The position numbers and the translations under genes are program-made. 64,000 nucleotides of DNA from Bordetella sp. BOR01. GTDB lineage: Bacteria > Pseudomonadota > Gammaproteobacteria > Burkholderiales > Burkholderiaceae_B. This document shows, piece by piece, positions 26,715 to 35,128 of this stretch. The stretch covers positions 620,001 to 684,000 of the forward strand of contig NZ_JAHUWT010000002.1 in assembly GCF_019218885.1 (NCBI RefSeq), read 5' to 3'. Every line of letters starts with the position of its first letter. Positions within the stretch are counted from its first letter, which is position 1. The notes below the pieces were generated by a model. It saw only the letters and a program-made list of their open reading frames with translations, was not told the DNA's origin and made no database searches.

Positions 26715-28394
26715 ATGACTAACACGGGAGGCCAGGCGTTGGTGGCCGGCTTGATTCGCAACGGCGTCAGCGATTTGTTCATGATCCCCGGCATCCAGCT
26801 CGATTGGGCTGTCGACGCACTGCGCCAGCATAGCGGCGAGATCAAGCTATACGTGCCTCGCCACGAGCAGGCCACGACCTATATGGCCGATGGCTATTAC
26901 CGCGCGTGCGGCCAGGTCGGCGCGGCCATGGTGGTGCCCGGGCCTGGCGCACTGAATGCGGGAGCGGGCCTGGCGACGGCATATGCGTCGAATTCCAAGG
27001 TGCTGTTCGTGACCGGACAAATCCATTCGGCAGGCGTCGGCAAGGGCCTGGGCCTGCTGCACGAGATCAAGGACCAGACCGGTTTCGTGGGGGGGCTGAC
27101 AAAATGGAATACCTTCGTCAATGCGCCGCAACAGATCGGCGATGCGGTGGACGAGGCGTTTGCGCAGGTACACGCCGGCCGGCCTCGGCCCGTGGGTATC
27201 GAGATTCCCCACGATTATCTAAGCGCCTCGCTGGACAAGCCCGCCGCGCGGCAAGCCCGCCACGCCTCTTCCATGGACGCCGCCCCTGCGCTGGATGATG
27301 CCGTCCTGGCGCGGGCCGCAGCCATCCTGAATGCGGCACGGCTGCCCGTGATCTATGTGGGCGGCGGCATTTTCCAACCCGGCGGATGCGCTGCGCTGCA
27401 GGAACTTGCCGAACGCATCGGCGCACCCGTGGTCATGAGCGACAACGGCCGAGGCGCGCTCAGCGACCGCCATCCGCTGGCGATGAACGCGCTGGCCGGC
27501 CGGGCCGTGTTCCAGCATGCCGATGCCGTGCTGGTGGTGGGCAGCCGCTTTATCGATGCATTGACGCCGACGCCATCCTGGCCGGCCAAGGCCGGGCTGC
27601 GATTTATCCACATCAATATCGACGCAGCCGACCTGGCGCCGCCCCGGGCACCCGATGTGGCCATCGTTGCCGATGCCGCGTCGGCGTTGGCCCAACTGGC
27701 CGAGCGGCTCAGCCCGCGCGTCGCGCTGGCCGAACGCGATGCCCTGCGCGTAAAGGCGTGGGCGCAGGCCCAGGTCGATGCGGTCATGCCGCAGTCGGCC
27801 TACGTCGCCGAGTTGCGCGCCGCCATGCCCGACGACGCCATCTTCGTGAACGAACTGACGCAGATCGGCTATCTGGCGCGCATTGCGTTGCCGGTCTATG
27901 GGCCTGGCACGTATATCGGGCCGGGTTACCAGGGCACGCTGGGCTATGGCTTCCCGGTGGCCCTGGGCGCGGCGGTGGGCGGGCGGGGGCGCCGCGTAGT
28001 ATCCATTACCGGCGACGGCGGCTTTGGCTGGAATCTGCAGGAGCTGGCCACCGCGCAGCGCTACGGCCTGCCGGTGACCCTGGTGGTCTTCAATGACGGC
28101 CATTACGGCAATGTGCGCGCGATCCAGAAGCGCGAGTTCGGCGCCGAAGTCGCGGTAGAGCTGGCCAATCCCGATTTTGCCCTGTTGGCACGCGCTTTCG
28201 GGGTGCCGTTCGAGCAGGTCGATACTCCGCAAGCGCTGGGCGCGGCGGTGAAGGCCACGCTGGCGGCGCGCGGGCCGGCCATGATCGAAGTGCGGATCGG
28301 CGTGGTGCCCAGCCCCTGGCACTTGCTGCGCCTGCAGCCGATGAAAGGAATGACGGGGCCGGCGGCACCGGCCAACCCCCTGGATGAGGCATGA
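26715..28394 (+). CDS. ThDP-dependent 2-oxoacid decarboxylase/acetolactate-synthase-like enzyme
   Basis: A 559-residue enzyme of the pyruvate-oxidase/acetohydroxyacid-synthase superfamily with three domains. The ThDP-activating glutamate is in VPRHEQATTYMADGY (Glu51). The middle domain is dehydrogenase-like (IYVGGGIFQPGGCAAL). The diphosphate/magnesium motif is GDGGFGWNLQELATAQRYGLPVTLVVFND. No regulatory subunit gene accompanies it, which argues against true acetolactate synthase. Placed after an aminotransferase and overlapping an aldehyde dehydrogenase gene, it fits a 2-oxoacid decarboxylase that yields an aldehyde (inference). Confidence 0.85.
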   Translation: MTNTGGQALVAGLIRNGVSDLFMIPGIQLDWAVDALRQHSGEIKLYVPRHEQATTYMADGYYRACGQVGAAMVVPGPGALNAGAGLATAYASNSKVLFVTGQIHSAGVGKGLGLLHEIKDQTGFVGGLTKWNTFVNAPQQIGDAVDEAFAQVHAGRPRPVGIEIPHDYLSASLDKPAARQARHASSMDAAPALDDAVLARAAAILNAARLPVIYVGGGIFQPGGCAALQELAERIGAPVVMSDNGRGALSDRHPLAMNALAGRAVFQHADAVLVVGSRFIDALTPTPSWPAKAGLRFIHINIDAADLAPPRAPDVAIVADAASALAQLAERLSPRVALAERDALRVKAWAQAQVDAVMPQSAYVAELRAAMPDDAIFVNELTQIGYLARIALPVYGPGTYIGPGYQGTLGYGFPVALGAAVGGRGRRVVSITGDGGFGWNLQELATAQRYGLPVTLVVFNDGHYGNVRAIQKREFGAEVAVELANPDFALLARAFGVPFEQVDTPQALGAAVKATLAARGPAMIEVRIGVVPSPWHLLRLQPMKGMTGPAAPANPLDEA

Positions 28395-29809
28395 CCATGA
28401 TTCGCTACGACCACTTCTATGCGGGCGGCAGCATCATTCCCGTCAAGGGCCCCGGCCGCCATACCGTTGTGGATCCCGCAAAAGAGGTGGCTTGCGCCGA
28501 CGTATGGCTGTGCGGCCACGGCGAGGTCGATCTTGCGATCAAGCACGCAAGACGGGGTTTCGATGCCTGGCGCCACAGCAGCCTGGGCGAGCGCGGGGCG
28601 GCGCTGCAGCGCCTGAAGGCCGCGCTGGAGCAGCGCTCGGGCGAGATATCGCAGCTGCTTGCTACCGAGATGGGCTGCCCGGTATGGCTGGCGGGTTTGA
28701 TGCAGATGCCGATGCCCTTGAAGGGCATCGATTGCGCCATCGAAGGCCTGTCGCAGATCGCGTGGGAAGAGCGCATCGGCAACGGACTGGTCGAACGCGT
28801 ACCCAGCGGCGTCGTCGCCGCGATCACGCCCTGGAATTTTCCGGTGCACCAGATCGTGGCCAAGGTCGCGGCGGCCGTGGCGGCGGGTTGCAGTGTCGTG
28901 CTCAAGCCCAGCGAAGCGGCTCCGGGAGCGGCTTGGGCCTTCATGCAGGCCGTGCACGATGCGGGGCTGCCAGCGGGCGTGGTCAACCTGGTGTGGGGCG
29001 ATGCCGAGGCTGGCGCGTACCTGGTCACGCATGCCGGCGTGGACCGGATCAGCTTCACGGGCTCGACCGCAGTGGGCCAGCGCATCATGGCCAGCGCCGC
29101 CACCAGCCTTACGCCTGTCACGCTGGAGCTGGGTGGCAAGTCGGTGGCCGTGCTGCTTGATGATGCCGACCTGGCGGCGGCGATTCCGGTGATTGTCCGG
29201 ATGGGGCTGGCCAATTCGGGCCAGGCCTGCGTCAGCCAATCGAGGCTGCTGGTGCCGCGGCATCTGCGCGACGAGGTGATTGCGCGGTTCAGGCAGGCGG
29301 CCGCAGGCTGGGTGCTGGGCGATCCCCTGGATCCCGCCACCCGCCTGGGGCCGGTGGCCACTGCCGCGCAGTACGCCCGGGTGAACCGGATGATCGCCCG
29401 CGCAACAGAGCAGGGGGCCAGCTGCGTGGTGGGCGGCCCCGCGCCCTTGGCCCGCGGCTATTTCGTGACGCCGACTTTGTTCGCGAACGTGCAACCGGAA
29501 ATGGAGATTGCCCGGCAAGAGGTCTTCGGCCCGGTGGTGGCGTTGATGACCTACGACAACGAGCACGAGGCCGCCGACCTGGCCAATGCATCGGGTTACG
29601 GATTGTCGGGCGCTGTCTGGGCGGCCGACCCGGTACGCGCCCTGTCGTTTGCCCGGCGCATGAAGACCGGGCAAGTGGTGATCAACGGCGCTGCCCAGAA
29701 CCTGGCGACGCCGTTCGGCGGCTGGGGGCTGTCCGGCTTTGGCCGCGAGAACGGCAGGTTCGGCATCGAAGACCTGCTGGCCTTCCGGTCCTTGCACGGC
29801 GCGGGGTGA
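28391..29809 (+). CDS. Aldehyde dehydrogenase (NAD(P)-dependent)
   Basis: A 472-residue aldehyde dehydrogenase. Catalytic Cys280 is in NSGQACVSQSR and general-base Glu246 in LELGGKS. Asn149 in TPWNFPVHQ and Lys172 in LKPSE bind substrate and cofactor, and GSTAVGQ provides the nucleotide turn. The ATG overlaps the stop codon of the ThDP enzyme (ATGA), implying translational coupling. It probably oxidises the aldehyde released by that enzyme to a carboxylic acid. It is the last gene of the unit and is convergent with a GntR gene. Confidence 0.92.
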   Translation: MTMIRYDHFYAGGSIIPVKGPGRHTVVDPAKEVACADVWLCGHGEVDLAIKHARRGFDAWRHSSLGERGAALQRLKAALEQRSGEISQLLATEMGCPVWLAGLMQMPMPLKGIDCAIEGLSQIAWEERIGNGLVERVPSGVVAAITPWNFPVHQIVAKVAAAVAAGCSVVLKPSEAAPGAAWAFMQAVHDAGLPAGVVNLVWGDAEAGAYLVTHAGVDRISFTGSTAVGQRIMASAATSLTPVTLELGGKSVAVLLDDADLAAAIPVIVRMGLANSGQACVSQSRLLVPRHLRDEVIARFRQAAAGWVLGDPLDPATRLGPVATAAQYARVNRMIARATEQGASCVVGGPAPLARGYFVTPTLFANVQPEMEIARQEVFGPVVALMTYDNEHEAADLANASGYGLSGAVWAADPVRALSFARRMKTGQVVINGAAQNLATPFGGWGLSGFGRENGRFGIEDLLAFRSLHGAG

Positions 29810-29899
29810 ATTGGCACCTATGCGGAGTTCGGCCAGCAAGGTGCAAACGGCTTGTATCGATGTCGTACCGCCGGCCGCCGATGCCGGCCATGGGCGCGG

Positions 29900-30586
29900 C
29901 TAGAACACGTAGTCTTTGTACTTCTTGATGTAGTCGCGCGCGCTGCGATTCAGTTCGCGGATGCGCGCCTCGGCCTGTTCGGCGTCGCCCTGGCGCATGG
30001 CCGCTATCACGGCCCGGTACTGGCGGATGCCTTCTTCGGCACGTCCGGGCAGCAGGGCAACCCGTCGGATCGTCATGGCCGTTCGGTCGTGCAGGCGGTC
30101 GATCATGTCGCTGAGCGCGGGGTTGTCGGCCGCTTCCTTGACCCGGCCGCGGAAGGTCTCGATGGTGGCAATGTGGCCGTCGATATCGCCATTGCGCAGG
30201 CTGGCTTCAAAGGGCTCGCCGAACAGCGCCTCGATGTCGCGCCAGTCGTCAGCCTGGGTGTTTTCCGTGGCCAGCCGCACCGCCAGGCCGTCCAGCGCTT
30301 CCCGTACCAGGTACAACTGGTAGGTCGACGCCATGTCGATCGACACGATCACCGCGCCTTTGTTCGGAATACGAACGATCAGCCCTCGATCTTCCAGCGT
30401 GGCCAGCGCCTCGCGCGCCTTGGCCCGCGGAATATTGTAGGTAAGGGCGATGTCTTCTTCCGGCATGTGGGTGCCGGGCAGCAGGTTGTGCGAAGCGATC
30501 CGGTGCCGCAGATCGCTCACGACATCGGCGGTGCTCAGCTTCTTGACGGCGGGGGCGGAGGGCTTGGATGGCGAGGTCGCTGGCAT
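29900..30586 (-). CDS. GntR/FadR-type regulator of the aminotransferase-Pot cluster
   Basis: A 228-residue regulator with a GntR winged helix at residues ~16-85 (ADVVSDLRHRIASHNLLPGTHMPEEDIALTYNIPRAKAREALATLEDRGLI). A helical FCD ligand domain follows, with metal-site-like histidines (IDGHIATIE, MIDRLHDR). It is divergent from the class III aminotransferase operon. An 18-base perfect palindrome lies 42 bases before its start and close to the operon's -35 box. Repression relieved by a pathway metabolite is the usual mode for this class. Confidence 0.9.
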   Translation of the reverse strand: MPATSPSKPSAPAVKKLSTADVVSDLRHRIASHNLLPGTHMPEEDIALTYNIPRAKAREALATLEDRGLIVRIPNKGAVIVSIDMASTYQLYLVREALDGLAVRLATENTQADDWRDIEALFGEPFEASLRNGDIDGHIATIETFRGRVKEAADNPALSDMIDRLHDRTAMTIRRVALLPGRAEEGIRQYRAVIAAMRQGDAEQAEARIRELNRSARDYIKKYKDYVF

Positions 30587-30627
30587 GGGGAAAAATGGTG
30601 TTCTGGAAAACAACAAGTATTGCACGA

Positions 30628-30645
30628 AATATTGTACACAATATT
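30628..30645. promoter_or_regulatory. GntR operator palindrome
   Basis: AATATTGT-AC-ACAATATT is a perfect two-fold repeat of 8-base arms around two central bases. It lies in the divergent region between the GntR gene and the operon it faces. It ends 6 bases before the -35 box of the rightward promoter, so a bound dimer would hinder polymerase. The length and AT-rich arms fit FadR-subfamily operators. Confidence 0.7.
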
Positions 30646-30651
30646 GTGTTA

Positions 30652-30681
30652 TTGATAGTCTTCTGAATTGTGTGCTATATA
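30652..30681 (+). promoter_or_regulatory. Sigma-70-like promoter of the GntR-controlled operon
   Basis: TTGATA (30652-30657) and TATATA (30676-30681) are 18 bases apart. Transcription would begin near 30688 and leave a leader of about 34 bases before the TTG start at 30722. This excludes start codons upstream of the -10 box. Confidence 0.55.
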
Positions 30682-30721
30682 TTCCACATTGTTAACGACA
30701 CTGCAATGTGCGAGGTTCACC

Positions 30722-32095
30722 TTGAGTCTTCTCGAATCGCAACCGCCGGTCGCGGCAGCTACGGCAAGGCCCGGCCCGCGTTGCGCCGACTTCCTGGAAC
30801 GGCGCCGGGCGGTGGTTGCCAATGGCGTGGTCAATGGCGCCGCGGTGTTCGCCGCGTGGTGCCAGGGGGCCACGGTGGTGGACCTGGACGGGCACCAGTA
30901 CATCGACTTTGCCGGCGGCATCGGCACCCTGAATGTCGGGCATGCCCATCCCGAAGTGGTGCAAGCGGTCAAGTTGCAGGCCGACCAGTTCCTGCACACC
31001 TGCTTCAATATCGTCATGTATCCCGGCTACATCGAGCTGGCCGAGAAGCTGGCCGAGCGTGTGCCCGGCGACTGGCCCAAGAAAGTCATGCTGCAGACCA
31101 CCGGCGCGGAGGCCGTGGAAAACGCCATCAAGGTGGCGCGCCGGGCTACCGGGCGCTCGGCCATTGTCGCGTTCCAGAATGCATTCCATGGCCGTACCTA
31201 CATGGCCCTGGCCCTGACTGCCAAGGGCCCCTCGTACAAAGACGGATTCGGCCCGTTTCCCGGGGACATCTACCGCGCGGTGTATCCCACGCTGTACCGG
31301 TCCGGGCACGCCGATGCCGAAGCGGCCTCGCGCGCCGCTTTCGCCGACCTGCGCCGCCAGATCGAAACCGAGATCGGTGCTCGGCAAGTGGCTGCCATCA
31401 TTATCGAGCCCGTGCAGGGCGAGGGCGGTTTCAATGTGGCGCCGGCCTCGTACCTGCATGCCCTGCGGCGCTATTGCGACGAACATGGCATCGTGCTGAT
31501 CGCCGACGAGATCCAGTCCGGTTTCTGCCGCACCGGGAAGTGGTTTGCCACCGAACACAGCGAAGTCCAGGCCGATCTTTACACGCTGGCCAAGTCGATG
31601 GGCGGCGGCTTGCCCATCGCTGCACTGGTTGGGCGCGCCGAATTGATGGATGCCCCCGTGGTTGGGGGCCTGGGCGGTACTTATGCCGGCAACCCGCTGG
31701 CCTGCGCGGCCGCGCTCGCCGCCATCAACGTGATGGAAAAAGAGAACTATCCCGCGCAGGCCGAACAAGTCGGGCGCTTGCTGCGCAACCGGTTCGACCG
31801 TTGGGCGCAGGCCCTGGACATCGTTGGCGACGTGCGCGGCGTGGGCGCCATGGTTGCCTTCGAAGTCGTAGAGAACAAGCTGACGCACGCCCCGGCAGCC
31901 GCACTGGCCGCCCGCATCGTCGAGACGTGCTATCAACGTGGCCTGATCCTGGTGAAAGCCGGCTTTCATGGCAACGTGATCCGTTTCCTGGGACCGCTGT
32001 CGATCGACCCGGCAGAGCTCGAGCAGGGCCTGGATATTCTGGGTATTGCGCTGGCCGAGGTCGCCGGTGAAGCCGGCGCGGTCCATCATGGTTGA
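30722..32095 (+). CDS. Class III aminotransferase (GabT-like), TTG start
   Basis: A 457-residue PLP enzyme of the 4-aminobutyrate/ornithine aminotransferase class. Visible are QTTGAEAVENAIKVAR (residues 125-140), EPVQGEGGF (229-237), LIADEIQSGFCRTGKWF (Asp262) and TLAKSMGGGLPIAA (PLP Lys291). The best start is TTG at 30722 with GAGG just before it; frames reaching further up would begin before the -10 box. It transfers the amino group of an omega-amine or amino acid to a 2-oxoacid. It is the first gene of the GntR-controlled operon and overlaps the next gene by 8 bases. Confidence 0.88.
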   Translation: MSLLESQPPVAAATARPGPRCADFLERRRAVVANGVVNGAAVFAAWCQGATVVDLDGHQYIDFAGGIGTLNVGHAHPEVVQAVKLQADQFLHTCFNIVMYPGYIELAEKLAERVPGDWPKKVMLQTTGAEAVENAIKVARRATGRSAIVAFQNAFHGRTYMALALTAKGPSYKDGFGPFPGDIYRAVYPTLYRSGHADAEAASRAAFADLRRQIETEIGARQVAAIIIEPVQGEGGFNVAPASYLHALRRYCDEHGIVLIADEIQSGFCRTGKWFATEHSEVQADLYTLAKSMGGGLPIAALVGRAELMDAPVVGGLGGTYAGNPLACAAALAAINVMEKENYPAQAEQVGRLLRNRFDRWAQALDIVGDVRGVGAMVAFEVVENKLTHAPAAALAARIVETCYQRGLILVKAGFHGNVIRFLGPLSIDPAELEQGLDILGIALAEVAGEAGAVHHG

Positions 32096-33092
32096 TGCAG
32101 CCAGCCCCGTGCCGGCGGATGCGCGGCGCAATGCCCGCCAGGTAGTCGAACTGCTGGGCGCCGCCAGGCCGGGCACGCGGGTACTGGTGCTGTGCGACGC
32201 ACATACCCAAGCCAACGCGCGCCTGCTGGAAGCGGCGGTGGCCGACTGCGGGGCCGTGCTGAGCTCGATGCAGATCGACCATAGCGCCGCCCACGGCCGG
32301 CCGTTGCCGGATGCCGCGGCGGCGGCCATGCAGCAGGCCGACCTGGTCATCGGGATCACGCGCGCCAACATCACGCATACCGATGCGCGCCGGGCGGCGA
32401 CGCAGGCCGGGGTAGGGGTGATCGTGCTGCCCGAGTCCGACCGCCCCGATTTTTTCCTGGCCAGGGGCTGGGATGCCGACTTTACCGGTTTGCGTCCCAC
32501 TATCGAGGCGCTGGCCGATGCGCTGACGCAGGCGAGTACGGCGCGCGTGGTCTCGCACCAGGGTACGGATATCACCATGCGCATCGACGGACGGCGTGGC
32601 CGGGCGCTGCACGGATTCGCCAACACCCGGGACATTTCCGCGGGTTATTGCCTGGAGGCCAGCCTGGCGCCGGTCGAAGGCTCGGCCAATGGCGTCATCG
32701 TGGTCAACGCCAGTATTCCTGGCGTGGCGCGCATCGCCGCGCAGCCCGTCAGGATCCGCATCGAGCATGGCATGGCGGTGGCCATCGAAGGCGGCGCCGA
32801 AGCCGAGGCGTTCCGGCGCCTGCTGCAAGGCTTCGACGACCCCCTGGTCTACAACCTGGGAGAACTGGGCGTGGGCATGAATCCTTGCTGCGAGATCGAT
32901 GGAACCATGCTGTCCGATGAAAGCGTGCATGGCGCCATTCAACTGGCCCTGGGCAGCAGCCTGTATATCGGCGGCGCAGTGAAAGCGGCCGCGCATTACG
33001 ACACGATCCTGACCGGCGCCGAATTGCACCTGGATGGCAAGGTCGTAGTAGGACAAACAGATTCGACGGGTATGACCGGAGTATGGGTATGA
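32088..33092 (+). CDS. M29 aminopeptidase/NicX-like metalloprotein
   Basis: A 334-residue protein resembling the thermophilic M29 metallopeptidase family. Likely metal-site parts are IEGGAEAEAF, NLGELGVGMNPCC, DESVHGAIQLALG and AAHYDTILTGAELHLDG, the last giving an HxD pair. The same fold includes 2,5-dihydroxypyridine dioxygenase (NicX), which uses two His and one Asp to hold iron. In a catabolic operon with CoA enzymes a peptidase is not the only possibility. It overlaps the aminotransferase gene by ATGGTTGA and the crotonase gene by ATGA. Confidence 0.7.
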   Translation: MVDAASPVPADARRNARQVVELLGAARPGTRVLVLCDAHTQANARLLEAAVADCGAVLSSMQIDHSAAHGRPLPDAAAAAMQQADLVIGITRANITHTDARRAATQAGVGVIVLPESDRPDFFLARGWDADFTGLRPTIEALADALTQASTARVVSHQGTDITMRIDGRRGRALHGFANTRDISAGYCLEASLAPVEGSANGVIVVNASIPGVARIAAQPVRIRIEHGMAVAIEGGAEAEAFRRLLQGFDDPLVYNLGELGVGMNPCCEIDGTMLSDESVHGAIQLALGSSLYIGGAVKAAAHYDTILTGAELHLDGKVVVGQTDSTGMTGVWV

Positions 33093-33862
33093 GCATCAAA
33101 GTAGAGCGTGGCGCAGGGGGCATCGTGACGGTGTGGATGGACCGCCCGCAAAAGCGCAACGCATTTACCCTGGAGATGTACGGCGAGTTCGGCACGGCCT
33201 TGCGCGCGCTGGACGACGACCTGGAAGTGCGCTGCATCGTGTTGCGCGGCGCCGGCGGTGCATTCTGCGCCGGCAGCGACATCGGCGGCTTCGATGATGG
33301 GCGGGAAGACCGCGAGCGGGCTCGCGGATATGCCGACTTCACCCTGTCGATGACCGATTGCCTGCGCGATTCGATCCATCCAACCGTGGCGTGCATCGAG
33401 GGCCCATGCGTGGGTGGCGGCCTGGAAATCGCCACCTTGTGCGATTTCCGCATCTGCGGCGCAAGCAGCCGCTTCGGTGTTCCGGCCAACCGGCTGGGGC
33501 TGACGCTGGATTATCGCGAACTGGCCGACCTGATCGGCGCGATCGGCAGTGGCCCGACGCTGGAAATCCTGCTGGAAGGCCGCTTGTTCAACGCAAAGGA
33601 CGCGCTTGCCAAGGGCGTAGTCACCGAAGTGGTCGAAGATGCCGACGTCGCGCGGCGGGCCTTCGAGGTGGCGGCATCGATCGCGAGCGGTGCACCGCTG
33701 GTCAACCGCTGGCACAAGAAATTCGTGCGCCGGCTGAAGGATGCCCATCCGCTGACACCGGAAGACGTCGATGAAAGCTACAGCTGCTTCGACACGCAGG
33801 ACTACGCCACGGGACGAAAGGCCTTCATGAACAAGATGAAGCCAACTTTTTCGGGTCAATGA
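33089..33862 (+). CDS. Crotonase-family (enoyl-CoA hydratase-like) protein
   Basis: A 257-residue crotonase-fold enzyme acting on acyl-CoA. The oxyanion-hole segments AFCAGSDIGGF (59-69) and VGGGLEIATLCDFRI (108-122) are intact and Glu113 matches the first catalytic glutamate of enoyl-CoA hydratase. The second is missing: SRFGVPANRLG has Ala133 where hydratases have PE. A different crotonase reaction, such as isomerisation, decarboxylation or C-C hydrolysis, is therefore likely. ATG 33089 has GGAG 7 bases before it; 33083 is the alternative. Confidence 0.85.
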   Translation: MSIKVERGAGGIVTVWMDRPQKRNAFTLEMYGEFGTALRALDDDLEVRCIVLRGAGGAFCAGSDIGGFDDGREDRERARGYADFTLSMTDCLRDSIHPTVACIEGPCVGGGLEIATLCDFRICGASSRFGVPANRLGLTLDYRELADLIGAIGSGPTLEILLEGRLFNAKDALAKGVVTEVVEDADVARRAFEVAASIASGAPLVNRWHKKFVRRLKDAHPLTPEDVDESYSCFDTQDYATGRKAFMNKMKPTFSGQ

Positions 33863-33891
33863 CACTCAAGTATTGAACAGGTAGCACACTC

Positions 33892-35091
33892 ATGCAGAAA
33901 GCAGTTTCCCCGCTGGACGGCCTGAAAATCCTGGATCTGTCCCAGATCATGGCGGGTCCCTATTGCACGATGGTGCTGGGCGATCTCGGGGCCGAAGTCA
34001 TCAAGATCGAGCGGCCCGGCACGGGCGACGACGCACGCGAAATGGGGCCTTACGTCAATGGCGAATCGACCTGCTTTGCCCACATCAACCGCAACAAGCA
34101 TGGCCTGTCACTCAACCTGAAAGATCCGCAGGCGCGCGAAGTCTTCTATGAAATGGTCAAGTGGGCCGACGTGGTCGTAGAGAACTTCAGGGTGGGCGTC
34201 ACGCAGAACCTGGGCGTGGACTACGCCACCCTGGCCAGGATCAACCCCGCGCTGATCTATTGCTCGATATCGGGCTATGGCCAGACAGGCCCTTATTCGC
34301 GCAAAGGCGGGTTCGACCTGGTGGTACAGGGCTTGACCGGCATGATGAGCATGACCGGCGAACAGGGCGGGGCTCCGTTGAAGTCGGGCATTGCCGTCTA
34401 CGACGTGGGCGCCGGCCTGACAGCCACCTATGCCATTCTTGCCGCGGTAATCCATCGCATGAAAACGGGCGAAGGCCAGCACATCGACATCGCCCTGGCC
34501 GAATGCGGCTTGCCCTGGTTCGTGTGGGAATCGGCGGCCTACTTCGCCGATGGCACCATTCCGGCTCCTACCGGCAGCCGGCACCGCGTGTCGGCACCCT
34601 ACCAGGCGTTTCGCACGGGCGACGGGTATATCGTCGTGGGCGCGGCGAACCAGCGTAGCTGGGAGCGCCTGTGCACCGATGTGGTCGGCCGTCCCGACCT
34701 GATCGAAGACGCCCGTTTCGTCACCAATGACGACCGCATCAAACACGTGGACGAACTGGAACAGGTGCTGGAAGCGGCCTTCCAGTCCGCCGACGCCGCG
34801 ACCTGGATCGCGCGTTGCGAGCAGGCGGGCGTGCCCTGCGGACCAATCAACAATTTCGCCCAGGCGATGCAAGATCCGCATTTCCTGGCGCGCGGCATGA
34901 TCCAGGAAATCGACCATCCCAAGCTCGGTCGCATGCAAACACTGGGTACGCCCACCAAGTTTTCCAAGACGCCGACCTCGCTGCGCAAGGCGGCGCCCAC
35001 TTTGGGGCAGGATACGGCAAGAACTTTGCGCCGCTTCGGCGTGGACGATAAGCAGATCGACGCGATGCGGGCGCGTGGCGCGCTGCAATAA
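33892..35091 (+). CDS. Class III CoA-transferase (CaiB/Frc family)
   Basis: A 399-residue CaiB/BaiF/formyl-CoA-transferase-type enzyme. It begins LDGLKILDLSQIMAGPYCTMVLGDLGAEVIKIERPGTGDDAR, the CoA-binding opening of the family. The catalytic aspartate is probably Asp142 in RKGGFDLVVQGLTGMMSMTG. GEGQHIDIALAE and CEQAGVPCGPINNFAQAMQDP are also typical. It would transfer CoA to a carboxylic acid of the pathway, supplying the substrate for the crotonase encoded just upstream. The gap to the crotonase gene is 29 bases. Confidence 0.92.
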   Translation: MQKAVSPLDGLKILDLSQIMAGPYCTMVLGDLGAEVIKIERPGTGDDAREMGPYVNGESTCFAHINRNKHGLSLNLKDPQAREVFYEMVKWADVVVENFRVGVTQNLGVDYATLARINPALIYCSISGYGQTGPYSRKGGFDLVVQGLTGMMSMTGEQGGAPLKSGIAVYDVGAGLTATYAILAAVIHRMKTGEGQHIDIALAECGLPWFVWESAAYFADGTIPAPTGSRHRVSAPYQAFRTGDGYIVVGAANQRSWERLCTDVVGRPDLIEDARFVTNDDRIKHVDELEQVLEAAFQSADAATWIARCEQAGVPCGPINNFAQAMQDPHFLARGMIQEIDHPKLGRMQTLGTPTKFSKTPTSLRKAAPTLGQDTARTLRRFGVDDKQIDAMRARGALQ

Positions 35092-35128
35092 GACGCCAGC
35101 ACGGCAACCGAGACAAGAAGGGGAGAAG

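Noticed and set aside
26715-28394. Benzoylformate decarboxylase (mdlC) as the identity of the ThDP enzyme
   Set aside because: This would complete a classical mandelate pathway, but the sequence around the ThDP glutamate and the middle domain looks closer to acetolactate-synthase-like proteins, and the gene is 20 kb from the racemase in a different unit.
30692-32635. Long minus-strand frame opposite the class III aminotransferase
   Set aside because: The plus-strand genes carry clear catalytic motifs and a promoter; the antisense product has none.
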